Source: Istiophorus platypterus | Lineage: Eukaryota > Chordata > Actinopteri > Istiophoriformes > Istiophoridae | DNA length: 64,000 nt | Reading direction: 5' to 3' | NCBI GenBank assembly: GCA_016859345.1 | Contig: CM029120.1 | Location: forward strand, 9,384,501 to 9,448,500 | Shown here: positions 47,080 through 58,900 of the stretch, piece by piece | Position numbering within the stretch: the first letter of the stretch is position 1 | Layout: every line of letters starts with the position of its first letter | Made by a program: the position numbers and the translations under genes | The notes under the pieces: generated by a model | Told to the model about the DNA's origin: nothing | Databases searched by the model: none | What the model saw: the letters and a program-made list of their open reading frames with translations, nothing else

Positions 47080-48725
47080 ACATACACACACACGCACAAA
47101 CGCACACACAGCCACACACACATACACGCGCAGGCAAACGCACACACAGCCACACACACATACACACACACGCACAAACGCACACACAGCCACACACATA
47201 CCCACACACGCACAAACGCACACACAGCCACACACATACACACACACGCACAAACGCACACACAGCCACACACACATACACACACACGCACAAACGCACA
47301 CACAGCCACACACATACACACACACGCACAAACGCACACACAGCCACACACATACACACACACGCACAAACGCACACACAGCCACACACACATACACACA
47401 CACGCACAAACGCACACACAGCCACACACATACACACACACGCACAAACGCACACACAGCCACACACACATACACACACACGCACAAACGCACACACAGC
47501 CACACACACATACACACACACGCACAAACGCACACACAGCCACACACACATACACACACACGCACAAACGCACACACAGCCACACACACATACACACACA
47601 CGCACAAACGCACACACAGCCACACACACATACACACACACGCACAAACGCACACACAGCCACACACATACACACACACGCACAAACGCACACACAGCCA
47701 CACACACATACACACACACGCACAAACGCACACACAGCCACACACATACACACACACGCACAAACGCACACACAGCCACACACACATACACACACACGCA
47801 CAAACGCACACACAGCCACACACATACACACACACGCACAAACGCACACACAGCCACACACATACACACACACGCACAAACGCACACACAGCCACACACA
47901 CATACACACACACGCACAAACGCACACACAGCCACACACATACACACACACGCACAAACGCACACACAGCCACACACATACACACACACGCACAAACGCA
48001 CACACAGCCACACACACATACACACACACGCACAAACGCACACACAGCCACACACATACACACACACGCACAAACGCACACACAGCCACACACATACACA
48101 CACACGCACAAACGCACACACAGCCACACACACATACACACACACGCACAAACGCACACACAGCCACACACACATACACACACACGCACAAACGCACACA
48201 CAGCCACACACACATACACACACACGCACAAACGCACACACAGCCACACACATACACACACACGCACAAACGCACACACAGCCACACACATACACACACA
48301 CGCACAAACGCACACACAGCCACACACATACACACACACGCACAAACGCACACACAGCCACACACACATACACACACACGCACAAACGCACACACAGCCA
48401 CACACATACACACACACGCACAAACGCACACACAGCCACACACACATACACACACACGCACAAACGCACACACAGCCACACACACATACACACACACGCA
48501 CAAACGCACACACAGCCACACACACATACACACACACGCACAAACGCACACACAGCCACACACACATACACACACACGCACAAACGCACACACAGCCACA
48601 CACACATACACACACACGCACAAACGCACACACAGCCACACACACATACACACACACGCACAAACGCACACACAGCCACACACATACACACACACGCACA
48701 AACGCACACACAGCCACACACATAC
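47080..48725. repeat. 38/40-bp minisatellite in a traf3ip2 intron
   Basis: About 42 head-to-tail copies by hand count of the CGCACAAACG core (two or three at the low-coordinate end are degenerate). Units differ by one CA: ...GCCACACACATAC... (38 bp) or ...GCCACACACACATAC... (40 bp). The two lengths are mixed irregularly. Each unit has two CpG sites. All three minus-strand frames are open throughout because no unit contains a stop, which creates long Cys/Val-rich frames that are not genes. The array begins directly at the splice donor of the preceding traf3ip2 exon. Confidence 0.95.
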
Positions 48726-51700
48726 ATGGTGTGAATATATTTGGTTTGTAGAGCGTGGCCGTCTGCTACAGATCCTTCGATGTCCGCCTTATACTTCGGA
48801 CTGATGGCGATGATTATCAAGTTCGATGGCTTTTAGAAAAAAAAAAAAAAAGGCATTTTAGACACAATCAAACCTTGAAAAGACACTTGTAAAGTAAAGG
48901 TTTGAAAAAAAGACAAAACAGAAACAAAACCTGGAATATTAATGAATTATATGAGATATTAATTTAATATGTACAAAGTCACGTTTAATCTAAAGATTAA
49001 CCATAAATACTATATAACTATAAATAATTTATACATATAAATACTATTTCTGCAGCTTTTAGGTAACAATACAACAATAGCAATAGAGAAATCTAAATAA
49101 ATGCTGCTAAAAATCAGATGGTGTTCACTTACATCTTTTAGGTAACTGTCCTTCCACTGGTTGATGTCCATGCGTCTAATAGAGTTGTCAAATGTGTCAG
49201 TCTGTGAAATTATTTAAGTAAACTGTTGTATGTTTACAATATTCTCTTCTTCCTTTTTTCAATCAAACTTTAAATGAAGAGGAAGTAGCTTACAGCTGGT
49301 CGAAAACCTTGCGCTGTGAGGAAGTCAACGAAGGGGACAATTTCTGAGCACACATCCAAAGAATAAGTTATGAAAACGTTTCCTAGAAGGGAAAAGATCA
49401 CAGAGTCAAAATAAATCTCAAAATTTTATGCTTTTGCACTTGGTGCCATTTTGCATCAGTAAATTACACCAAGTGACCATAAAAATAGAAACACTTGTAT
49501 GTTACAATGAATCTTGGTTAAAGTGAATCTGAATTTTAGTAAAAAAATTAAATTTTTGTTGAGACTGTGTGTAAAAGTATCGAAGATTTTTTTGTGTGTT
49601 GTTGTTGTATTTGACTGCATTTCACTCAAAACGGTTTCTAATCTTTTGTCTATTTACCAATTTACTGTACAAGAAATGGCTTTCAGTTTATGCAACCCAA
49701 TACAACAGCACAGACTAAATCATAATAACTAAAACACTGATTCCACATCTCCCGAACTGTAAACAACACTTTACAGTAATGAGTAACAGTAAGATCAGAT
49801 TTTTGCACAGAATTGTTGTGCTGGATGCAAATGGGTTTCTATTTTTAAGTTTCTCCATTAATAGCATTACAGTGACTCTACTTGTGAATGTCTCATTGGT
49901 AATCTTACCCTGTAATATTCTAACAATGCAAATGTAGGATTTATTTTTACTTTTTTCTACCTCTGGTGTATTTTGTTCTTTGAAAACAATACAATTTTTG
50001 CTCAACTCCTATGTTAACAACAGAAGTAACACCTGACTGTATATTTTATTTAAAAAAACATTTTTTTATCCCTAAACTGGCCCGGCAGGTTTATATAGAC
50101 ACATAAAATCAGTGACACACCCTATCTGTCCTACTTATGATGCTTTTATGTTTATATATGTAAAGCAAAGAAATGTAGGAAAAATCTTGTGGGCACTGAA
50201 CATAATTCTGAGCAGAGCACTTAGAGGCATTTATCAGAAAACAGCGATTCAGCCTTATTTTCAAAAAGTTACAACAGGGAGTAAAAAGTAGAGTAAACTA
50301 TATTGTCGCTGACACAGTGGCACCCGGGGCCAATGAGCAGAGCGGATTTAAATGAGGGAATAAAGCGACCCACGGCACTCGTCTGGTAGACTCATGGTTC
50401 TTCTTTGTGGGTGCAACATGGACGCCGACGCCCCAGATGACCTCAGGTTCATCACGCTGACCCGTGACACGTCCTCCATGGGGGGGGCGGAGAAACAAGG
50501 CACGTTTACTGAGACGCACCCCTGAGCCACGCTGTCGTTCATGCAGTTAACATGACATTGGAACCTGAGGCAGCAAGAAAGAAAAAAAATAAACAAAGGC
50601 TCTTCAGCTGATTGGTGCTGGCATCTGAAATGATAGGTCTGAGTGATATTCAAAGTAGAGGCTGGAGAAGCACCTGGCTGCCAGTGACCTTGAGGGGAAT
50701 TTGGGGATTATAGCTGCACTACTGGATCAGGTTACAAAGTCAGGGAATGCACCTGAGTCATAAAAGACAATGTGGTTTCTATATTTTCATTCAAAAGTGG
50801 TTTTGATTTTACCCGTTCTGGGGGTCATCCAAGGGTCTTTCGTGATGGCGGGGAGCAGAATGGTGACATGGTTCGGGCAGGTATCTGTCGACTGGGCTGA
50901 GGGTGTACTGGCCCTCTCCTGCAGTGTGATAATACCTGACATCCATGGTGTGATGAAGGCCTGTAGGTGTAGAATAAACATTCACCAGCGATAGCACGTG
51001 TCAAGTCGATCACCTATGCAACTCTCAAAGAAATTGTGTCCAAAAATCAAAGACAGTGGTTTAATAGCAAAACCACATGAGTTACAGGCGATATTTCCTG
51101 CAAATTCCAGCATGAGAATGTAATGAATTGAAATACATACGCCTCTAATGGCTATTTCTCATTCATATCAAACAGATCTAGGACAGATACCATATTTGCC
51201 ACGTAAAGTGAAATCCACAATACATAGCTCTACCATTAACAAGTATACACTCATTGTACAATTTCCTGAAAACCTGTTTTGTGATGTCGGTCAAGTTGCA
51301 TCACAGAATCTATTTTTCATGTTGTTGTTGTCTGCACATTTTTGCACTTACATATCACGTGTGTCCAAAAAAAAACCATACACTGCACCTTTCTCCTTTT
51401 ACATTTGAAAACTGAAAGTATGTCCTTGCAATTCTCTGACAAATTTGGAATTTAGTTGTGTTCACTTTTTAAAAATAGCTCAGACATTATATATGTAAAA
51501 TGTTTTTTGCTAACTTGTTAGCTCTCCTCATTTGTTTGTCCTGTCATTACGCTACTTGATTTTTCTTTGTCCCCACTGTGTGGGACAGCAGAACACCTGC
51601 TGAGTCAGGCCCATAACATATAATATTTTTCATTAATCTGCTCTTCCTACAAAAAAAAAAAATAAATAAATAAAAACAGATTACAAATCTAAACATAGAT

Positions 51701-52461
51701 TTATGCAAAAACCTTTCCAAGGGTGATATTAATACTTTCTACTAATAAAATAGAAACAAACAAAACAAACATATTTTTTGTCCTTACCATAGTTGTGCAT
51801 ATAGAAGTGAGGGGGTAAAAAGGGACTGTAGTGTTGCCCCTCGTCGTCAGATTTCAGTGGCAATGGAGGTTCAAATTCTTCTTCATCAGTGTCTTCACAA
51901 CCCCCTCTGGGTGTCGGAAAAATACATTAATGATTTCATTCAAATTTATCCTTAAAGCAAATCAAAATTTTAGTCTATTTTTTAATTTCTTAACACCATC
52001 ATAGAAAGTTACCCAGTCCTGTCTCTGTTTGCAGGCGCCATTGTTCCACACCAGTTTAGTCCACAGTCCCAGTAGCTGCACTCTCTTCTCAAGTCTGTCA
52101 TGTCAATCTGCCTCGTCTCTGCAGGATGTGGGCGACGGGCATCGGGAGGATGAAGATGAAAATTTATCCTGGTGAGACTCGCTCCTCCATCTTCTAGCTC
52201 TCTGTGGTGCATCAGCTCCATGTGCTGCGCCACGGGAGTGGTCCGACTCCATGACTCTGGGCCCACATGTCCACCTCTGTATGGGCTTTGGAAGAAATAA
52301 TGTCCATCCATGCAGCAGCTTGGGGGGACTTTTTCATGATGTGGGTTAGTGTACAAAATTTGGTTTACAGTGACCTTGGGGCTCAAAAGCTGAAGGGAAT
52401 TTATAGATTTATCGGTCATGGAAAACACTTTCAGTTCTGTTTCTTTTTCAGATTCCTGCAT
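48726..52461 (-). CDS. traf3ip2: TRAF3-interacting protein 2 (Act1/CIKS), 3' end not found
   Basis: Seven coding exons join in frame: 52013-52461, 51788-51906, 50813-50960, 50374-50564, 49294-49382, 49133-49201 and 48726-48829, about 390 residues from MQESEKETEL. The last three form the first half of a SEFIR domain: NVFITYSLDVCSEIVPFVDF, then MDINQWKDSYLKD, then LIIIAISPKYKADIEG and HALQTKYIHT, each matching human TRAF3IP2. An EEEFEPPLP segment in exon 51788-51906 resembles the TRAF-binding EEESEPPAP of human. Act1 is a cytoplasmic adaptor that binds IL-17 receptors through SEFIR-SEFIR contact and recruits TRAF6. TRAF3IP2 neighbours FYN in human, as here. The second half of SEFIR should follow the exon at 48726 but I could not identify it. 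Confidence 0.85.
48830..52012 (-). other. traf3ip2 introns of more than 300 bp
   Basis: Introns at 48830-49132, 49383-50373 and 50961-51787 hold no further recognised exon. A poly-A run lies near 48838-48852 and another AT-rich run near 51650-51680. The 50565-50812 intron is short. Confidence 0.5.
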
Positions 52462-52830
52462 CTTAACCAGGTTACTTCATCATTCCCTGTAGTCCTGCAA
52501 GTGACAAACAAGCAAGAAAACCCTTTACTTTTGCAGTAATGCCTATAAATTAGAAAATTCAATTCTAGCAAAGCTGGTAGAATGATTAAAATATAGTTGA
52601 AGTGAGAACTTTTTCATGCACATTGCACAAGACTAATCTCAAGAAATTATTTCACATGTAGGTATTAAAAGATATGAAACTTTTTTTTTTTTTTTTTACA
52701 TAAAATTCCTTTTGCATATATACTGCATCAGGCCAAAAAGACTCATAAAAGAGAGCAACAAAGACGTACCTGTTCTCTGCTGGATTCTTTATACTCCTGT
52801 GTGCAAAGGCTTGCATGTGGGTTATAGCCT
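52462..52830 (-). other. Probable traf3ip2 5' untranslated exons
   Basis: Upstream of the ATG at 52461 a minus-strand acceptor (ACTTGCAG) lies at about 52496. A donor (GAGAACAG/GTACGT) lies at about 52766-52769, so a non-coding first exon is likely just above it. A TATAAA string at 52788-52793 is too close to this donor for a standard TATA promoter. An octamer ATTTGCAT lies near 52840. Confidence 0.35.
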
Positions 52831-53508
52831 GCTATATGCAAATTCTTTTCACATTTCAGCACTATCCAATCAGAGCCCAGAATACAAGTTGCTCAGGCAG
52901 ACTGAACAGGAAAGTTGAGCGCAGTCTTAGTCTTGGAATTTAGTCCTTTGCAAAAATGATTGAACGTAACATTCTCCAGTTACGAAAGTAGTGCAAGAGG
53001 AGTGTAGGAAAAAGAGGCTAAAATATATTAAAGCAACTGTATATTCTCATGCAAAAAGGCTCTATAAAAAGCTACCTTAACACAAAAATCTATCTAAACA
53101 GACCACAGTTTTAGTCAGAACTGAAAATCCATGGAGTGAAAAAACAAAAACACTCAAATCCTGGTGAAAATGTTGAACGTTGTGCACAAGGCTGGTCTGA
53201 CCTCTAGAACTCTAAGTGTAGGGTGGAGACCTACAAAGTGATTTGCATATTCTGAGTTCTGTCATATTATCTTAGTGTCAAGCACAAATTGAAGGGTAAA
53301 CCAGAAAGACTAATTTTCATAAACAGTCATTTCAACTGCATGCATTTACACTTGGATGACAGATTTCAGCTGTCAATTTTCCCTATGAACCCTATGGTTC
53401 TGAATGTTCTCTGGAGGAATTTTGCCACCAGGGAAGCTTTAAAATCAGTTACTGACAAGTTTTGATAATTGTTTTAAGTCCCAGGATGATGATGATGGCA
53501 AGATTGTT
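52831..53508. other. Spacer between traf3ip2 and fyn
   Basis: About 0.7 kb with no recognised coding or RNA gene. It probably contains the traf3ip2 promoter, since both neighbours are on the minus strand. Confidence 0.4.
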
Positions 53509-54142
53509 TATTTCAAAACCAGCTGTGTACAAGTAACAGACAGAGACAATAAATAATGCAGAGACCAAAAACATTTTCTATATATCTACTGAATTAGGAT
53601 AAATAAAGTGATACAAAATCTAGTTTTTGCTCACTTTTTCACTCATGAAAAGCAAATATAAATACACACGGAAATGGTGTATTGTCCTGGAATGCTCCTT
53701 CTCACCCAAGGAGAGAAGTTCAATTACTTGAGGATGATAAAACATAGTCCAGAGCTGCAGGTTTCTCTGGCATATCACATGATCATGTATTCTTAAAGAC
53801 ACAATAAGACTGGCCGAAATGCTGAGCAAAAATAATACAACGAAATAAACATGTTTGGTCTCGTAAACAACATGTTATCTCCAGGAAACACATTGTGGAG
53901 GGACGAACACAGGTACGCATCTTTCACTCCCGTCACGTAAGTGGCAGTTTGTTTGTTCGTTTGGCTGCTGAAGCGGAAAGACAATGCAGAACTCTTACAC
54001 AGCCTTCTGCCACACAATAATGCAACATACATTTTAAAATATCAGTATAATAAGCAATCAGCTGAACAATGGTTGCAGTTGGGGAAGGAAGTCAGCCCCC
54101 ATAGATTAGCTGAACTAAAAGTTATTTAAGCAGATCTAAAAG

Positions 54143-54169
<27 letters not shown>
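54143..54169. repeat. (AAT)n microsatellite
   Basis: About nine AAT units, followed by A-rich sequence. Confidence 0.9.
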
Positions 54170-54173
<4 letters not shown>

Positions 54174-54889
54174 TAAGATTCCTTGGCTGAAGCTGAAATG
54201 CAATGAATGCACTTAATAGTGCAGATGCCATACAAGTTTGTGTGGAAGAGTCCATGATGCACTAAGTTAGGGTGTAGAAAGCATGAAGGCATTCCCTTAC
54301 AATATAAGAATATTACTAAACATGAAAAGGCAAGAACAGGTGATATAGTACATCTATTTTCCTTGAGAAGAGGAGAAGAGCAGTATCATCATATTAACCT
54401 CGTAAAAAAGGTCAGCGGACTCCCAGAAACACTTCTGAGATATCTCGGTCCATGATGTCAAACTGTTGCCATTCCTGCAATGATTACGTCAGGATTTGTT
54501 ACCAGCTTTGAGCCTCAACACGTTTCTATCAGAGCCATAAATCTGAAATAACTTTAACCTTCGATTTTTAAAAAAAAAAAAGAAAGAAAAAAAATCCACA
54601 CATTTCCAAAATATCAAAAGTAATACAAAATGAAAAAAAAAAAAAAGATAAGTAAACAAGCAATTTATATTTACAATACATACAAGTTACACAACTCATC
54701 TTGGTTCATCCATGGCAGTCAATTTGACAGTCATCTCAAACGCCCCTCCCGCCTCAAAAAACATCCACTGAATTGAGTCAGTTTGCTGACGGAGCAGCCG
54801 TGCGTCCCTGTGTGTGAAGCTTGGTGGTCGAGAAGTCAAGTCGATGAGCTTTTTAAGGTTTGCTAGAGCCACGGGATGAGTGAGAAAGA

Positions 54890-54938
54890 GAAAGGGGGGG
54901 GGAGACAAAGAGACAGAAAGGGAGAGAGAGAGAGAGAG

Positions 54939-54973
<35 letters not shown>

Positions 54974-55031
54974 CAGAGACAGAGAGAGAGACAGAGACAG
55001 AGACAGAAAGAGAGAGGGAGGGAGAGAGAGT
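54890..55031. repeat. (GA)n-rich purine tract near the fyn stop codon
   Basis: A polypurine stretch of GA and GACAGA units about 140 bp long, read as polypyrimidine on the fyn sense strand. It lies 65 bp downstream of the fyn stop. Confidence 0.9.
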
Positions 55032-55095
55032 GGGTGGAGTCTGGCTCCCTCTGGTGGAAAACCAGTGAAAGGACATGAGATGAGGGCGACGGTGC

Positions 55096-55905
55096 TCAGA
55101 GATTATCCCCCGGCTGGTACTGGGGCTCAGTGGCAGTGAAGTAGTCCTCCAAAAAGGCCTGCAGGTACTCGAAGGTGGGCCTCTCCTCCGGGTCTTTCTT
55201 CCAGCACTGCACCATGAGCTCGTGCAGGGACGTGGGACAGTCCTGCGGGCACGGCATCCGGTAGCCTCGCTCCACCTGCTCCAGCACCTCGCGGTTGTTC
55301 ATGCCTGGAATGGGGAACGTGGGGAAATGACTGGCTGAGAACTCTGTGTAAGCTTTTTCACGTTCCTGCGCTCACATGACCAGTGTTAGGGTCACGCACA
55401 GTTTACATTAACCATTTAGGAATTACAGCTATTTTTATAGTCACTCATAAATAAAGGAATTGGACATACTTTCCCCTATGCTATATGTTTAGTCAGGCAT
55501 GGTGACTTAAACTCTGAAGTGGTTTTGCAGATCCTTTAGTATAAAGTTGTCTCACTTATTTAAAAAAAAAAATGCCTAAACAAGTAGAAGTACATGAATC
55601 AGATAATAGTCATTTGCCACCAGTGGTATCCTAGAATGCTAATCCTAGAACTTCAGAAATTGAGCATTTTTCTTCACTTTTGTTTTCTGCAACTCACTCC
55701 ACACTCTTAAAAGCCTAAAATATAATGTGCATGGCAGATAAACCGAATCATTTCACATGTTCACAGTCAGCTGGGAACATTTCACTGCATCATGCACAAT
55801 GAAATTTACATTATGCAACATGCAGCTCTTTTTTTAGCATGCAGAGCCATGGTTAATGTCTCAGTAGACTCACTCACACACACAGTCACTCTATTTCTCT
55901 CTCTC

Positions 55906-55998
<93 letters not shown>

Positions 55999-58900
55999 AT
56001 TCAGCATATTTGCAGTCAAACATGAACAATCAACAGGAACTGAGGTCTTATTATATAATCTACCGAGCTGAACACTCTCACCTGGATATGGCACTCTGCC
56101 CTTGGTCACCAGCTCCGTCAGCAGGATGCCAAACGACCACACGTCTGACTTGATGGTGAATTTCCCGTAAAGAGCAGCCTCAGGAGCGGTCCACTTTATG
56201 GGAAACTTTGCACCTAAAAGAAATTCAGAGAGGACAACTGAAATTTGTGTTGCGTCACCGTTTTGGTTTCAGCAGAGGTACTGCAGGCGAAAGCGACAAC
56301 CAAAACCCAGGAAGCAAGCACGTCAGTTTTCTCCGTAAGGATTTTTCCCTCCGTCGGTGAATTTATTTAGTGCACACAGACACAGGAGGACTTGATATAA
56401 ACCAACCAGGGGAAAAAAGGAAAAATTCCATTATCTCTCACTCTTTGTTTCCATTTGCATTTGGACCAGGTTGAGCAAGAAAATATTTAAATCACTAACG
56501 AATGAGTGACTGAACATGCTGAAAGAGTGACTAACGGAGTCTGGAAGTTCCCACTGGTGCCGTTGAGTCAGCCAGCGCAGACTCAGTGTTTTAGTGATTT
56601 GGTTCAGGCCTCTTCCTTCCCACAAGATACACAATGACAGATTGATTTTCGTGTATAATACAAGTTCTTTCTCAAATCCTCACCATGCCCTTGTGCAAAT
56701 GAGATGTACATGCTGTAACCACATGTACATCTGTTTTCCACTGGTGTCACCGGGACACATTCCTGCATGTCTCTGTGTTCGTCTTGGAACTGACAAAATG
56801 GAATAAGTCATCTGCCTGTCAATCAACTATTTCCTCTGACAATGGTGTTTTTAGAAGTTGCTGCGGTCGGGGACTAAGAGAATATTATGGAAACATTAAA
56901 GGGAGGAAAAAAAACAGTACATGTAAAGTGATGTACATTAGGTTAGCAATAGCATAATCGGATTTCTCATTCAGTCTAAACTGGGGGTTACAATTTTGGC
57001 CATATTTGTTTAAATCTCGGCAAACTGCTACTATTAAAAGTTTGCTGAATTAGCTATTAGCAATTCCTGATTGCAACATCTCCATGGATCAACAGGCAAC
57101 TATCATCGGGAAGAAAAAAAAAATAGGGAAGAAAACTCAAATACATGATGATTCTTAGGGAAGCTCAGGAGTTATGACAAGTGTCTTTTTTCCAGTGATG
57201 GATAAATTGATTTATGGGCGTTTATTTCCAGTGGACATCAGAGTTAATAAAATAAACCAGAAGGATTAAGTCAACTTGAATCTAAAACCATGTATATGAT
57301 GTCCTGGTGTTCAGATTTGACTGAGTTATGACATTCAGAGGGAGTACGATTTTGAGGCAAACTGCGTCAATCTGGCACTCGGGGATTTAAAAGCACATGA
57401 AGTGCCTCCGAGATGTGTGTGTCACTATCTCCGATCTGACCTGTATGAATACATCTAACCCCTAAACACACATTACTTCACGTATGCACATAAAAGAAAG
57501 TAATACCTAAATTAAATATATAGTTTGTTCTTCTGAAACACTTATTTTGGAAGTTATGTTACAAGCTTGTGATGCTTCAGTGACTTCCTTTTAACACAGC
57601 TTCAGATGTTTCCTAGCAATGGATTTTCACATTCGTCTCCACAAGCTGAAGACGAATGTTCGGTTTTATTTAACGGTGCAACACGAATGAGTGAATCAAT
57701 TATTCGAGAACAGGAATTTACAAAAAGTATTAGTGACGGATTTACAAAAAGCTGGTGCGGCGCGGTCCTGTAGACCTACCTTGTCTCGCTGTGTATTCAT
57801 TGTCCTCGATGAGCCTGGCCAGACCAAAGTCAGCGATCTTACACACCAGACTGTCTCCGACTAGGATGTTGGCAGAGCGCAGGTCTCTGTGGATGTAGTT
57901 CATCCTCTCAATGTATGCCATGCCTGCTGCCACCTGGGAAATGAAGTTATCAATTACCTGTTGACTAACAGGAAGTGATGAATCACCGTTTTGGAATAAA
58001 ATGCAAACTGCAGTGACTGAGTGTTCCAACCATAACACTAAATCCCTAATCTCAGATAAATCTGATGTTCATTTGGTCTTGATATAAAGCAACAATGTGC
58101 TACATGCAGTTTAGTTGCTCTGTCATTTAAATGTCAAACTTTTACAATATCATCATTTCGGTAAAGTGAGAAGTTGCCTAATGAAATGATTCGGTAAACT
58201 CTCTGCTAACAGCTGGGGATGGATTAAAGTGGATTATGCTCTTTTAGAGTAGCCTGGTAGCAAGTCCACAGTGTACAACATCAAGATTTCGGGTTATTTT
58301 CAGCAGCGTACCTGAGCTGCCATGTCCACTAGATTTGGCAGCTTGAGGCCTCGTCCTTCTCCATCCTTAAGGAAATCAAGCAAACTTCCTACAAAAAAAA
58401 TAAATAAACAAATAAATGAAAAATAAATAAATAAATGAATGAATGAATAAATGAAAAGAGAAAGAGAGAAGAAAGGAAGCAGATAAAAAGGATAGGATCT
58501 GTGTTTCATATTATCTTCAGCTGCCTACTCAACTCGGATGTGGATTAAAACTGAAGCGACACATTGCTTATTTGTTAGTTACTGCTGTGGTAACCGAGGA
58601 TCTTAAGTGTTTCTGAGGAAAACCACACTTGGCCTTTGTATTACCATGACGAATGGTGTTTTCTACAGTAAAGCAATGTGAACATGGGACTGAGCACCAA
58701 GGTACCTAGTAGGACACATACTGTACTGTCCATGCAGATGAATAAATTATGTAAACACTGTGTAGGCGTCAGCACAAATGCATGTAAGTCATACTTAAAG
58801 TGTCACTTTAATACAGGTTTTACCTTTGCTCATGTACTCGGTGACGATATAGATGGGTTCTTCCGACACCACGGCGTAGAGCTGCACCAGTTTGTCATGG

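Larger units (their letters stand above)
53509..55095 (-). other. Probable fyn 3' untranslated region
   Basis: No coding match is seen downstream of the fyn stop. A minus-strand AATAAA at 53509-53514 is a plausible poly(A) signal, giving a 3' UTR of about 1.6 kb. It contains an (AAT)n tract at 54143-54169 and a GA-rich tract at 54890-55031. Confidence 0.45.

Noticed and set aside
47005..48820. Three overlapping frames of about 570 residues on the minus strand
   Set aside because: They come from a stop-free tandem repeat and encode the same Cys/Val-rich motif in all frames. Only the read-through from the traf3ip2 exon is mentioned as an observation.
54876..55139. Arg/Glu-rich plus-strand frame
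   Set aside because: It is the translation of the GA-rich purine tract overlapping the fyn 3' end.
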